DNA from: Nemertoderma westbladi
Taxonomy: Eukaryota > Xenacoelomorpha > Nemertodermatida > Nemertodermatidae
Assembly (NCBI GenBank): GCA_032718475.1
Contig: JAUCBJ010004842.1
Span: forward strand, 1 to 52,601
Direction: 5' to 3'
DNA: 52,601 nt
This document shows, piece by piece, positions 21,430 to 31,911 of the stretch (within the stretch, counting starts at the first letter, position 1; each line of letters starts with the position of its first letter). The position numbers and the translations under genes are program-made. The notes beneath the pieces are model-generated. The model was given only the letters and a program-made list of their open reading frames with translations, was not told where the DNA came from and ran no database searches.

Positions 21430-22934
21430 GCTACAATGTTGGCGGATCCCACACCCGCGGTCGAGTGGATGGAGGAAGGGCGACAGGAGGTAGAGGAGCT
21501 GCTCGGGCAATTGGAGAAAAACAAGGCTCGCTCCTCTAAATAAGTCCGAGACTTGGAAGGGACTGTTCAATTGTTAAAGGGAATAGTACGAGCGAGTAAA
21601 ATAGAGTTGCAAGAAGTACAGCAACATATCGCTCTCGAACGCGATAAATTAGACAATATACAAATGGGTATACCACCACCCTCTGTAACAGTGTGTCAGC
21701 CAGTTAGGTCTGAAGTATCTCATGCGCAAGGTGTGGAGCCTACACGCATCTATACTGCTAGTGAAGTAGAAACTCCTATAGTAAACCCTATTAATAGTAT
21801 TAATAAACCTGTCGATAATGATATCCCATACCGATCTGATAATAATCCGAGAAATTTATATACAGGTAATTCGATATTAAATAGTACAAATGGCTCAAGA
21901 AAGTTTCATACGTCAGATGGCTAGGTCAGATGGCCATCAAGCTGAAAAGGTGGGTGAGGTCGTCAAGGTTAATGGAGATGAGATGAAATGGTTACCTTTT
22001 AATGAATATTACAAAGATAACATACAAAACTCTGTACTATCCAGCGGAGAGAAACTACGATTCCTCATTGACCTCCCAAGTTAATGGCGTTAAAGTTTAT
22101 TGGACATCCGGACGGATTGAGACAAGTTTGGGATACACTTAACATCAGGTATGGTAATAGGACTAACATAGCTAGATATCTGTATGCGAAATTAGTAGCA
22201 CCCAGAAAGTTTCTTAGCAGCGGGATTATAGAGTTTTCCGATGAGATTCAGGAGATCTGTAGACATTTAGATTGGTTGGATAAATCTAAGGTGTACCAAA
22301 GTTCAATGGTAGTCGGAGCTGTAGCTGCATCCTTGCCCAAGGGCGACATAGGCACCCATTGGGAACAAAAGGTTTTGTACTTTGAGAACCAACATCAGAG
22401 AGATCCAACCATGGCGGACCTTATGTCGTTCTTAAACAGAGAGGTAAGATTACAGCTAATAAAACAGGCTAGAGAGAAGACTCCGGAAACCAAGGTATGT
22501 GAAAACCCCGTTACTAGGAGAAAGTGTGATATACAGATTATGAAAGTCCAACGTCTTATGACGAAGATAGTGGCAAAGACACCGAAAGATCTTACTACAC
22601 GAATATGAGTAGGGATGTAAGCAAACCCAAGGTGCGAACTAGTGGCAAGGGAGAACAGTTAAAAACTCCCCCTACGTCTCCCAAGATAATTCCTGGAAGG
22701 AAGCCTGAAGAAAGAGCTAGCGTACAAACTACAATGCAAGCTAAGGTAAGTAACATCAAACCTAAGTGTGTATTGTGCGAAGGGACACATCGCTTGAGTG
22801 GGTGTGAGGAATTCTTGAAGAAAGAATTGAAGGACAGATGCAGTGTCACTTGGGATAAAAGGTTATGTTACAATTACCTCAGGAGAGGACATCAAAGGAG
22901 AACCTGTTACTCAGACATGAGGTGTGCTAAGTAA
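21430..22934 (+). pseudogene. Element A gag, capsid-like part and zinc knuckles
   Basis: Frames at 21430-21924, 21890-22084, 22084-22608 and 22605-22934 together give a BEL/Pao gag: a helical linker (EGRQEVEELLGQLEKNKA), the WLPFNEYYKDNI...LRFLIDL block, then LKFIGHPDGLRQVWDTLNIRYGN. The last frame carries the knuckle CVLCEGTHRLSGC and a second one, CYNYLRRGHQRRTC, in which one zinc-binding cysteine has become tyrosine. Frameshifts lie near 21915, 22080 and 22600. The last frame ends in TAA at 22932-22934, in frame with the protease. Confidence 0.78.
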
Positions 22935-23867
22935 GTGGTCGACAAGGTAAGTGAGCCTGAACTGCACGTACAGTTCAGTGATGTGAACGACACTGACCAT
23001 AGTACGGAGATAGAAGGATTCTATACGGATGAGTTTTCTGATGAAAATGAATCTTGTTACATGATCAACACAGCTGTATATCGAGCCCTTACTTATGAGG
23101 CGGCAACGGATGGAGAGGAACCCCAACTATCCATTCCGGATCGACAGCTTTCATGGAAGGTTTCGCCACCATCTGTTGGCATCAGAGAATTCCCAGTGGT
23201 GCAACTTAGAGTACATGGAAAAGGTAAGAGCCTTATAGTGAATGCCCTCCTTGATTCTGGTAGTAGAGGCACCTTCATCGATAGAGACCTGGCCGAAGAT
23301 ATCTTTGCTGGTCAACAAAGGTTCCGAACCAAACTGAACTTTTCTGGGATTATGCAGGTTTGGAAATCTACTGTATCCACGGATTTCAACATAGGATTGT
23401 TGTCCACTCCCCAAGATGAAATAGGCGAGAACAGTGTAAGGTCAGTTAAAATGGTGGCAATAAAGAACTTTGCTACTAGCCAAGTAGAGCCTTATAACTG
23501 GGAAGAAGACCATTTTACCCAGCAATACAACATTCCTAGATTCAGATCATATTACCCAGGGGTACAGATACTGCTCAGTCGGAATGCGCACGAAGCGCTC
23601 AAAACTATTGAGAAACGGCCTGCTCGACCGCTACCATTGCAAACTTACGCGGGAAGAACGAGAGTAGGTTGGTATTTCACGGGACCTTCCCATAGGACTT
23701 TGCAAGAGAGATTGAAAGGTAAGCAATTCCACCAGGTAAGGGAGTGTGAGGAAACTGTGAAAGACAAGGACATCCTAGCTGAGGAAACTTCATGCTCCTC
23801 AGACAATGATGATATACAAACACTATACAACGAGGATAAAACCATTGAACTCCTCACCGAAAATTAA
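22935..23867 (+). pseudogene. Element A aspartic protease
   Basis: The 310-residue frame continues that of the zinc knuckles after a single TAA. The active site is visible in VNALLDSGSRGTFIDRDLA (D-S-G). Downstream, VQILLSRNAHEAL and RTRVGWYFTGPS are the protease-to-RT connection typical of BEL/Pao pol. The TAA before it could be a gag/pol readthrough stop, but with so many other lesions decay is the simpler reading. Confidence 0.8.
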
Positions 23868-23950
23868 ACATGGACAAACCAAGTACAGTTGTGTAATCTC
23901 ATATGTCAAAGTAGAGGAATATCCACTATTACGACAACAAACTCAATGAG

Positions 23951-24690
23951 GTGGTAGAGCGATATATGGATAAGATACGTGATGAAAACGCAGTGCTATT
24001 CTTAACTCAAGAAGCTGTAGAGCCTAATTTCTACGACAAAGCGTTATCAGTCGAGGAAGAGAGAGCTAAACAAATCCAGATGACAACTACATGCTATATA
24101 AAGGAGGAGGATCGTTACGAGATTGGTCTGCCTTTTAGGCGAAGAGAACCCAGCTTCATTAATAACCGACCTTTAGCTGAAAAGAGAATCGCACAATTGC
24201 ATCGGCGCTTATCATCTAACGATTGAGCCAAAGAGATGTATAAGACGCAACTAAAGAAATTCATCGACAAAAGATACGCGGAGCGAGTTCCGGAAGAAAC
24301 ACCCATAACGGAAAGAATGTATTACTTGACATACCATTACGTTCCTAAGCCTGGTAAACCAAACGAAGTCCGGGTAGTGTTCTGTTCAATGGCTCCGTCC
24401 TTTATATGGGACAATCCCTAAACTCAGAACTGTTGCCGGGACCTAACTTACTCCAATCTTTCTTGGGAATATTATTACGACTACAGCAATATACTATCGC
24501 CTTCGCCTTCGACATTAAATCCATAGACATTACTCGAAACCCAAATAAATCCGTTATTGAATTAAGGGAGAGAGATTGGAAATCTGGAACACCAGACGTC
24601 TCACAAGGACTCTCTCCTCTCATCCAAAGAGTGATGGCTCATCATAGCTCCTGGAATCGGCTTTGCAAAGCCATTGTGTATTTAAAGTGA
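23951..24690 (+). pseudogene. Element A reverse transcriptase remnant, core deleted
   Basis: Frames 23951-24226, 24236-24421 and 24406-24690 give the RT fingers (YYLTYHYVPKPGKPNEVRVVF) and MGQSLNSELLPGPNLLQSF, up to the first aspartate motif FAFDIKS. They then jump to sequence expected near the RNase H/integrase border (ERDWKSGTPDV). The YVDD active site and most of RNase H are missing, so several hundred residues were deleted near 24515. A frameshift with a small loss lies near 24385. Confidence 0.78.
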
Positions 24691-24714
24691 TGTTTCCATC
24701 ATCACTATTCTAGG

Positions 24715-25038
24715 ATGAAGATCATTAATGACGCCACTTCGGAAGTAGCTGAAAGGGTCCATGCTACCAGAGATCTTCCCACTTATCAGCTACCTAAAAA
24801 GTTTCTAACTGAGAAGATCAGTTACCAAGAACATGATGATACCAACAAGCAGATACTGAGCCTCCTGCAATGTTACAAGAATTCCGAAAAGTATTTCCTG
24901 TTGTTGAGAAATCCACAGATGCGCTTAAGGGATTCTTTTTCTAGCACAATGATAGATGGGCTAATACGTGTCGGAGGGAGATTAACCAATGCTCCATTGT
25001 CCAATGCTCCATGCTCCATCGTTTCCCATACTAATTAG
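24715..25038 (+). pseudogene. Element A pol: region before the integrase
   Basis: The 107-residue frame contains MIDGLIRVGGRLTNAPL, the conserved segment in front of the BEL/Pao integrase zinc domain. Stops follow at 25036-25160, where the HHCC region should be. Confidence 0.7.
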
Positions 25039-25129
25039 AAATCTTGAAATACAAATCAAGATGATTGTAGATGTTCACAGTAAGCTTTACCAAGCTGGTT
25101 GAGAACGAGTTCTTAGTGAAAGTCGAACT

Positions 25130-25680
25130 CGCTATTATTTCCATAAGCCCCGTAGAGCTCTAAACCAGGTGCTTAGGAACTGTATACCAGAAAGGAAAGC
25201 ATTTAGTAGGCCTTTAACACAGCAAGAGGCAGAATTACCTAGGGAAAGAGTAAGCTGTTATGAACCACCATTTACCAACACTGGTGTGGATTTATTTGGC
25301 CCCAATGAAGTGCATCGCGCTAGGACTATAGTCAAGCGATGGTGCGTCATCTTTGTTTGTATGACTTGTAGAGCAATCGTTCTTGATATGGTGAATGATC
25401 TATCTACCAACAGCTTCATACTGAGTTTACGCCGACAAATCGCTGGTTTTGGGACTAGCAACTCTATTAGATCTGACAAAGGTACTAATTTCATTGGAGC
25501 CAACAACGAGATTAAGCTTACGTCAACGATTGGAACCAAAGACAGGTGGACGATCAGCTGAGAGTAACAGCATCTAGCTGGACCTTCAACGCCGCCGACG
25601 CCCCTTGGTGGGGAAGAAGTTGGGAGAGACTCATACGTAGCGTGAAGACTGCATTTCACTTTGTAGTACCGTGACGCGCG
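25130..25680 (+). pseudogene. Element A integrase core
   Basis: GVDLFGP carries the first catalytic aspartate and IRSDKGTNFIGA the second. After a TGA at 25559-25561 the third site, the glutamate in WGRSWERLIRSV, is found at about 25606-25640. The order and motifs are those of BEL/Pao integrases. The zinc domain upstream is degraded. Confidence 0.8.
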
Positions 25681-25884
25681 TATCTCACCGATGAACTTTT
25701 GCGGATGTTAATGGAGGAAATAGCCGCCTATCTCAATGAGAGACCGCTTATGCCAGTCTCATCGAGTCCAGATTCCCTAGAAGCGCTAACACCCGCGCAT
25801 TTCCTACTAAAGAAACCTTCAGCCATGCTCCCGCAGTCGTAAAAAACGGACAGAGACAAGTACTGCCGACAAACTTGGCAACTT

Positions 25885-26181
25885 ATGCAGTTATTATCCT
25901 GTCGTTTCGCTGACCATTTCGAAAAATATTATCTTCCTACGCTACAACTTCGAACAAAGTGGTTTGCGCAGCAAGAAAATGTCAGCGCCGGAGACATGGT
26001 CCTTATTGTAAAATCAGATCTTCCCTGTAAGAGGTGGCAGACAGGTCGTATCATCGAGACTCATATATCCGATGATGGTTTAGTGAGATCGGTAGAACTC
26101 GTAGTCATGCGACGTAACTACAAGAAACCTGGAATCGTTTTTGAAACTCAACAACTTAATTGCCCGGTTGGTCATTTATGA
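25885..26181 (+). pseudogene. Element A integrase C-terminal domain
   Basis: The 98-residue frame shows LRTKWFAQQENVSAGDMVLIVKSDLPCKRWQTGRI (read in parts), the C-terminal DNA-binding part of a BEL/Pao integrase. It ends at TGA 26181. The 250 bases after it hold a purine-rich GGAGAGGG near 26295, a possible polypurine tract, but no LTR could be paired with the left side. Confidence 0.75.
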
Positions 26182-26431
26182 TTATTGGAAAGAGACCGAG
26201 AGTTGTCCGGCAACTACGGAAAACAAGAGACTCTTCCCAAGACCACATCCCTAATCCAACAAAAATCTAGGGACTCCACAACGTAACAGCGATTGGAGAG
26301 GGTGTGTGACTCTATTATTTTATATTTATGTACGCATTAAAATGTAATTTATATTATTGTTTTATTTATACAATAACAATGTAGAAACTGTAGAATAACT
26401 GTAGAATATTATACAAAATTATACATGCCAC
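26182..26431. other. End of element A passing into EGF-type intron sequence
   Basis: The last part, AGAATATTATACAAAATTATA, matches the intron after EGF exon E3 (44711-44734). The host intron sequence therefore begins by about 26390. The exact edge of element A is unclear. Confidence 0.45.
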
Positions 26432-26701
26432 TGTAGCGTTCCACTTTACCAGGACTCGCACCCTCACCAAGGGGACCTAACTGAGTCCGGGCCTCATTAT
26501 TATATAAGATGGACTGCCATGCAGTACTGCTGTACGGACTTCAGTACTTATCTACCTTTATTTACCTTTATCTACCTTTAATTACAGTATTACATACATC
26601 CACATACTGCTTGCTCGTTGACCTTCTCTGCACGATTTATATATTTGATTATTATACTCGATATTACGATTCTGTATTTTGATGGGATTGTCATCCCTTC
26701 A
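26432..26701 (+). repeat. Element C 5' LTR (270 bp)
   Basis: It has TG...CA ends and a TATA-like TATATAAGA motif near 26498. It differs from the 3' LTR by two substitutions and a replaced stretch (TTTATTTACCTTTA repeats here versus TATCCCGACTA there). TGGTGACCCGGACGAG directly follows, a primer-binding-site candidate. Confidence 0.92.
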
Positions 26702-26732
26702 CTGGTGACCCGGACGAGATCTATATATATTC

Positions 26733-27476
26733 ATGGAGGCCACAGACATTCAGGCCCTCGCTGCCACCATCGCCGCGATCCCCAAAGCCGACCCCACCGC
26801 TGCAGTCAACGCCGTGACGGTGAAACTTCCCCCATTCTGGCCAACACGGCCGGAGGTCTGGTTCCGCCAGGTGGTGGCGCAGTTCGCACTCCGCGCGATC
26901 ACCGTCGACTCTACTAAATTTAACTATACAATCGCGGCGCTCGATAATGCAACCGCTGGCGAAGTCGAGGCGATCATCCTCTCCCCACCTGCCACTGACT
27001 CTTACCAGGCCATCAACGACGCCCTCATCCGAACCTTCGGCCGCTCACAGGCGGCAAAGGATGCAGAGCTACTCGCTCTCACCGGCCTCGGGGACCGGAA
27101 ACCTTCGGGCCTCCTCTACCACATCCGCAGCCTCAACGCCAACCCCGACACCATATTCCGCGCCCTGTTCCTCGCACAGCTGCCATACGAGGTCCGCCAG
27201 ATCCTCGCCGGCTCCGGTAAGACGGACCTCGACGAGTTGGCAGCTGATGCCGACCGTATAATGGAAACCCCTACCCCGGCTCAAAATATCGCTACGATAC
27301 GGCGCAAAGGCACACCACGTTTCACTAGTCTGCAACCGACACTCTGCTACTTCCACCAGAAATTTGGTAAGGACGCCAGGAACTGCAAGCGCGGCTACTG
27401 CTCGATGTCCCACCTCGTCCCACCATTGGTGCAAGCAGATCTCTCGCGCACAGCCCCTATAGCACGCTCCGGTTGA
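26733..27476 (+). CDS. Element C gag
   Basis: The frame begins with ATG 26733 (MEATDIQALAA), 32 bases after the LTR, and encodes 247 residues. The N-terminal two thirds are the capsid-like gag of animal gypsy elements (KLPPFWPTRPEVWFRQ, FTFGRSQAAK-like block, LRSLNANPDTIFRALFLAQLP). The C-terminus has a CYFHQKFGKDARNC zinc-finger-like motif with a histidine in the second position. Pol follows in the -1 frame, overlapping by 4 bases, which suits programmed frameshifting, although a one-base lesion cannot be excluded. Confidence 0.85.
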   Translation: MEATDIQALAATIAAIPKADPTAAVNAVTVKLPPFWPTRPEVWFRQVVAQFALRAITVDSTKFNYTIAALDNATAGEVEAIILSPPATDSYQAINDALIRTFGRSQAAKDAELLALTGLGDRKPSGLLYHIRSLNANPDTIFRALFLAQLPYEVRQILAGSGKTDLDELAADADRIMETPTPAQNIATIRRKGTPRFTSLQPTLCYFHQKFGKDARNCKRGYCSMSHLVPPLVQADLSRTAPIARSG

Positions 27477-29002
27477 CCGGAAAACGGCCCGGCAGGCCGC
27501 TAATTCCTGCAGTCGGCCACCCTGGGGGCACAGACACCATGTCCGTGTCGGACGTGCGTTCCAGCCGGACCTACCTCGTTGACTGCGGGGCACAACTATC
27601 GGTCGTCCCAGCCTCAACACAGGATCGTCGACTCCCTCGCACACCACCCCTTGTTGACGCGAATGGCACTGCCATCGCGACCTGGGGCCGCCAGAAGTAT
27701 ACGATCCTCCTCGCTGGTCATGAGTTCTCCCTTGAGGCTCATGTGGCCGATGTCACCCAACCAATCCTCGGTGCTGACTTCTTCCGCCGCAACCACCTCC
27801 TAATTGACATGGCAGGCAGGCGTCTAGTAGACCCCAACGGGAAGACTATCCCCGCCTCCGATTTCTCGGGATTACCCTCCGTCGCCGCCATCTCCATTTT
27901 CGAGAAGGTGCTCGAGGAGTTCCCCGAACTCCTCCAACCCCGTTTCGCCGCCACAGACGACAACCTCCACGGGGTTGAGCACCACATCATCACAGATTGC
28001 CCTCCCCTCTTCGCCCACGCCCGGCGCCTCAATGCGGAGAAACTGACAATCGCCAAGGATGAGTTCTTGAAAATGGAAAAACTCGGTATCATCCGGAGGT
28101 CAAACTCCCCGTGGGCATCAGCTCTCCACATCGCGCCGAAACCTGATGGCGGGTGGCGACCGTGCGGCGACTTCAGGCGGATCAATGACGCCACGCTGCC
28201 CGACATGTACCCACTCCCACATATACACGACTTTAATGCCAACCTCACTGGAGAGACAATCTTCACCAAGATCGACCTGGCGCGAAGTTATCACCAGGTT
28301 CCCATGCGGAAGGAGGACATCCCCAAGACTGCGGTGACCACCCCCTTCGGTCTATGGGAGTTCCTCCGCATGCCATTCGGCCTCCGGAATGCCTCCCAGA
28401 CATTGCAGAGGCTGATGGACTCCATCTTCCGCGACCTCCCCTACGTCTTCAACTACCTCGACGATATCCTCGTTGGTAGCCACTCGGAGGAGGAGCACAT
28501 CATGCACCTGCGCCAGCTCTTCCGCATCTTGGCGGAGAACGGGCTCACTGTGCAGCTCCGGAAGTGCGTGTTTGGTGTCCCATCCCTTGCCTACCTCGGA
28601 CACATAGTCGACGCCGATGGGATCCGCCCGCTCCCCACCAAAGTTGAGGCCATCTCTGCTTTCCCCGTCCCAACGACAAAAATCGCTGTGCAGCGATTCC
28701 TGGGAATGGTTAATTATTTTCACCGTTTCCTCCCAGGGATCGCCGGCACCCTAGCCCCCCTCTACGAGGCGACAAAAACTCACACACGTGATGTCACCTG
28801 GTCGCCAGACTGCCAGTCAGCCTTCGACACAGCGAAGTCAGCTCTGGCCACCGCCACAATGCTCCACCACCCAAGCAGCGACGCCGCATCGAGCATCACG
28901 GTTGATGCCTCCGACATAGCCGTCGGTGGCGTATTCAAGCAGCGACAGGGCGACATCTGGCACCCCATCGCCTTCTTCTCAAAGAAGTTGTTCCCCTGCT
29001 GA
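27473..29002 (+). CDS. Element C pol: protease and reverse transcriptase, RNase H start
   Basis: The 509-residue frame starts with the protease (TYLVDCGAQLSVVPAS), where the active site reads D-C-G instead of D-T/S-G. The reverse transcriptase follows with IIRRSNSPWASALHIAPK, GDFRRIN, FTKIDLARSYHQV, TPFGLWEFLRMPFGL and NYLDDILVGS (YLDD). The RNase H begin (ITVDASDIAVGG) is present. The frame ends prematurely at 29002 after FFSKKLFPC; the expected AECRYSAFDREL continues in another frame. Confidence 0.88.
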   Translation: MTGKRPGRPLIPAVGHPGGTDTMSVSDVRSSRTYLVDCGAQLSVVPASTQDRRLPRTPPLVDANGTAIATWGRQKYTILLAGHEFSLEAHVADVTQPILGADFFRRNHLLIDMAGRRLVDPNGKTIPASDFSGLPSVAAISIFEKVLEEFPELLQPRFAATDDNLHGVEHHIITDCPPLFAHARRLNAEKLTIAKDEFLKMEKLGIIRRSNSPWASALHIAPKPDGGWRPCGDFRRINDATLPDMYPLPHIHDFNANLTGETIFTKIDLARSYHQVPMRKEDIPKTAVTTPFGLWEFLRMPFGLRNASQTLQRLMDSIFRDLPYVFNYLDDILVGSHSEEEHIMHLRQLFRILAENGLTVQLRKCVFGVPSLAYLGHIVDADGIRPLPTKVEAISAFPVPTTKIAVQRFLGMVNYFHRFLPGIAGTLAPLYEATKTHTRDVTWSPDCQSAFDTAKSALATATMLHHPSSDAASSITVDASDIAVGGVFKQRQGDIWHPIAFFSKKLFPC

Positions 29003-30553
29003 ATGTCGCTACTCCGCCTTCGATAGAGAGTTGCTACCTCGACATCAAAACGTTCCGACACCACGTCGAGGGCAGCGTGTTCAGCATTTTTACTGATCAT
29101 AAGCCCTTAACTGGAGCTTTCTCCAGCTCCGTAGACCGCTCACCTCGCCAAACTCGACACCTCTCCTTCATCGCAGAGTTTTCAACGGATATCCGCCTCG
29201 TCAGTGGGAAGGACAATGTTGTCGCTGATGCGCTTTCCCGTGCACCGATCTCCGCAGTACTATCCCCCACCGTCGACTTCTCCCAGCTCGCCGCTGCCCA
29301 GGCCGCCACCCCGGAGGAGATGGCCACTTACCGCACAGCGATAAGCGGCCTAAAACTTGTCGACACAAACTTCCGCAACTTCATCATCCTCTGCGACATC
29401 TCTACCGGCGTCGCCCGGCCCGTCGTACCATCTACCTGGACACAGAGCGTTTTCGACGCCCTCCATGGGCTCTCCCACCCCGCCACAAGGCCCTCCATCA
29501 AAGCGGTGTCTTCCCGTTTTGTATGGCACGGCCTTAGGCGGGATATTACGCGCTGGTGCCGAGAGTGCCACCCCTGTCAAGCCTCCAAAATCGGTCGCCA
29601 CACATGTGCCCCGCTCACTGAGCGCGCGTCGCCCACCGCAAGGTTCTCCTGCCTCCACGTAGATATTGTGGGTTCACTACCACCCTCGGAGAACGCCATC
29701 TATCTCTTCACCATCATAGATCGCTTCAACAGGTGGCTGGAGGCGATCCCGATACAGAACTCAGAGACTGAGACGTGCGCATGCGCGCTCCTACGGGGGT
29801 GGATCGCCCGATTCGGCATCCCGACGGACATCACATCCGACCTTGGCCCACAGTTTACCTCCAAACTGTGGGCGGAACTCAACTCCCTCCTCGGGATCAC
29901 AGCCAACAAAACCAACTGCCTACCACCCACAAGCAAACGGGATGGTCGAATGGCTTCATCGCCAATTAAAGGCATCCCTCAAAGCGCGCCTCTCGACATG
30001 CCGTTGGATGGATGAGCTGCCACTAGTCCTCCTCGGCATCAGAACGGCGTGGCGGGAGGACCCCGGTACCACGCCCGCCGAACTCGTCTACGGCGTGCCA
30101 TTACACGTTCCCGGGGAGTTCATTCCCCCACTGCCTCGCTTGTCAACCCCCTCGTCGAACTTCGTCCGACAACTCCAGGACGATATGCGCAACCTGAAAC
30201 CACCCGCCACCGAGTTCCATGGCACACCCATCGACCATGTCCCGCCAAACCTACAAGGCGCCGACTTTGTTTATGTACGGCGCAACGGCCACAGAACTCC
30301 TTTACAACAACCCTATTCAGGGCCTTTCCCCGTTCTTAAACCCGGACCCAAAACTTTTGAAATACAGGTCGGGCGACGACGAAACACAGTCTCGGTCGAC
30401 CGCCTTAAAATCGCCCGCGGCGACGCGACAACCGACACGCCCGCAATACCGCACAAACCACAGCCCGCCCCACAACCGACAGTCATTCCACAAACACCGG
30501 CCACATCTCGCTCGGGACGAAACCTCCGTCAGCCAGACCGATTTGCCCCGTAA
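29003..30553 (+). pseudogene. Element C pol: RNase H end and integrase
   Basis: A frameshift at about 28995 and a second near 29035 break RNase H. The frame 29077-30015 then covers FTDHKPLTGAF, the zinc-binding region (GLSHPATRPSIKAV ... CRECHPCQASK) and the integrase core with D in LHVDIVGS and D in ITSDLGPQFTS. A third break near 29920 moves to the frame ending at 30553, where HPQANGMVEWLHR holds the catalytic glutamate and the C-terminal GADFVYVRRNGHR and GPFPVLK follow. The order is standard for gypsy elements. Confidence 0.85.
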
Positions 30554-30573
30554 ACTCAGGATGTTCGTGTGCT

Positions 30574-30594
30574 GGGGGGGGGGGGGGGGGGGGG
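30574..30594 (+). repeat. 21-base poly-G in place of the polypurine tract
   Basis: A run of 21 G lies two bases before the 3' LTR, where LTR elements have their purine-rich plus-strand primer. A short G-rich tract expanded at this site is the simplest reading. Confidence 0.85.
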
Positions 30595-30596
30595 CA

Positions 30597-30852
30597 TGTA
30601 GCGTTCCACTTTACCAGGACTCGCACCCTCACCAAGGGGACCTAACTGAGTCCGGGCCTCATTATTATATAAGACGGACTGCCATGCGGTACTGCTGTAC
30701 GGACTTCAGTACTTATCTACCTATCCCGACTATTACAGTATTACATACATCCACATACTGCTTGCTCGTTGACCTTCTCTGCACGATTTATATATTTGAT
30801 TATTATACTCGATATTACGATTCTGTATTTTGATGGGATTGTCATCCCTTCA
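30597..30852 (+). repeat. Element C 3' LTR (256 bp)
   Basis: It matches 26432-26701 apart from two substitutions and a 14-base shorter middle stretch. Its outer edge is followed by CCAC, the target duplication. Confidence 0.92.
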
Positions 30853-30856
30853 CCAC

Positions 30857-31717
30857 GGCATTGGTTTTATTAAATTTTATTTTGTGATTTCATAATTTAA
30901 TATATTTGCGGGTGTGCTAAGCCACAACTTACAGGGGTTAAATCTTACAGCACAGAAGGTTCGCCATGTCCTGCAATTGTCTGATTGTTACAGTCGAAAA
31001 ATTGTGAATAATATAAAACTGATATAATTGTATTGAAATTATTGTTTGTACAAAGATATGTTAGATATATTGATGTATAGAAACTGGTACATGAATGTCA
31101 GAATGTTACAGTTACATAATATATCAGACTTTACAAATACTGTAGCAGCATATTATACAGATATAACTATATAAAGTAACCAATCTAAACTATAGAACAA
31201 CTATAACTAAGAACTATAATAAGAAATATAATGAGAACTATAATACGAATTATAATATAACTATGCTACTATCTATTCTATACTATACTATACTATACTA
31301 TTGAAAGATCATGGAGCTTCCTACCCCTGATTGACTGCTTCCGGTGTCGGACTGTATGTATGCATACAGTACGTCAGTACTGCAGTACCAGTATGATGTT
31401 CTCACTGCTGATCAATAATAATGATGCCAGCTGGGCAGAACAGATTCCTGTTATTACGGAGGTTGGGATGGATAAGCCAATCAGGGAACAGGACAGTAAT
31501 CCTACCATATAAGGTAATACAAACATAAGGTTGCGTTGATTATAAGGAGACAGCTGGTAATAAAATGCACAAATAGAAATATATGTGGGGCGATTCATAA
31601 ACTATGAAAAGCTCTAAGGCAATATAATATTCTTAGTTAAAGATAATAAAGATATTGTAACTCTCTATATAAATGCATAATAGGTAGTTGACAATATTCT
31701 CATATTTTGGTCTTCAG
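30857..31717. other. EGF-type intron right part with AT-rich filler
   Basis: GGCATTGGTTTTATTAAATT to TAATTTAATATAT (30857-30906) matches the intron at 44748-44791. The following 780 bases are unrelated AT-rich DNA with a TATAC microsatellite (about 31271-31302). The intron type returns at ATTCTCATATTTTGGTCTTCAG just before exon E1. Confidence 0.55.
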
Positions 31718-31793
31718 ATATTGATGAATGTACTACCAATACTGATAATTGCCACAGTAGTGCTAGCTGCACAAACAATGATTACAGTTATTG
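31718..31793 (+). pseudogene. EGF exon E1, truncated
   Basis: After TCTTCAG the exon starts like the others (DIDECTTNTDNCHSSASC, with Asn for Asp). Sequence after CTNND is lost; ATTACAGTTATTGGTAAATT follows and a stop TAA comes soon after. Only four of six cysteines remain. A donor-like GTAAAT at 31794 could end it, but the domain could not fold normally. Called a dead exon. Confidence 0.75.
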
Positions 31794-31911
31794 GTAAATT
31801 ACATGTGCAATTGTTTGACTTACCTGGGGTATAGATATGATGGTAAATATTGATATGTGGATCATACAAAGTTGTGATATTTTTTGTGAGATTGATTTAA
31901 TATTGTTCTTT

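Larger units (their letters stand above)
26432..30852 (+). mobile_element. Element C: Ty3/gypsy LTR retrotransposon
   Basis: Near-identical LTRs (26432-26701 and 30597-30852) both start TGTAGC and end CTTCA. Four-base direct repeats CCAC lie outside them at 26428-26431 and 30853-30856. Inside are gag, protease, RT, RNase H and integrase in gypsy order. The coding part is plainly richer in G and C than the AT-rich surroundings. The insertion falls in an intron copy closely related to 44680-44813. Four frame breaks show that it is not functional despite its young look. Confidence 0.93.

Noticed and set aside
31271-31302. TATAC repeats as a possible satellite array or centromeric sequence
   Set aside because: Only a handful of short copies in AT-rich DNA; an ordinary microsatellite.
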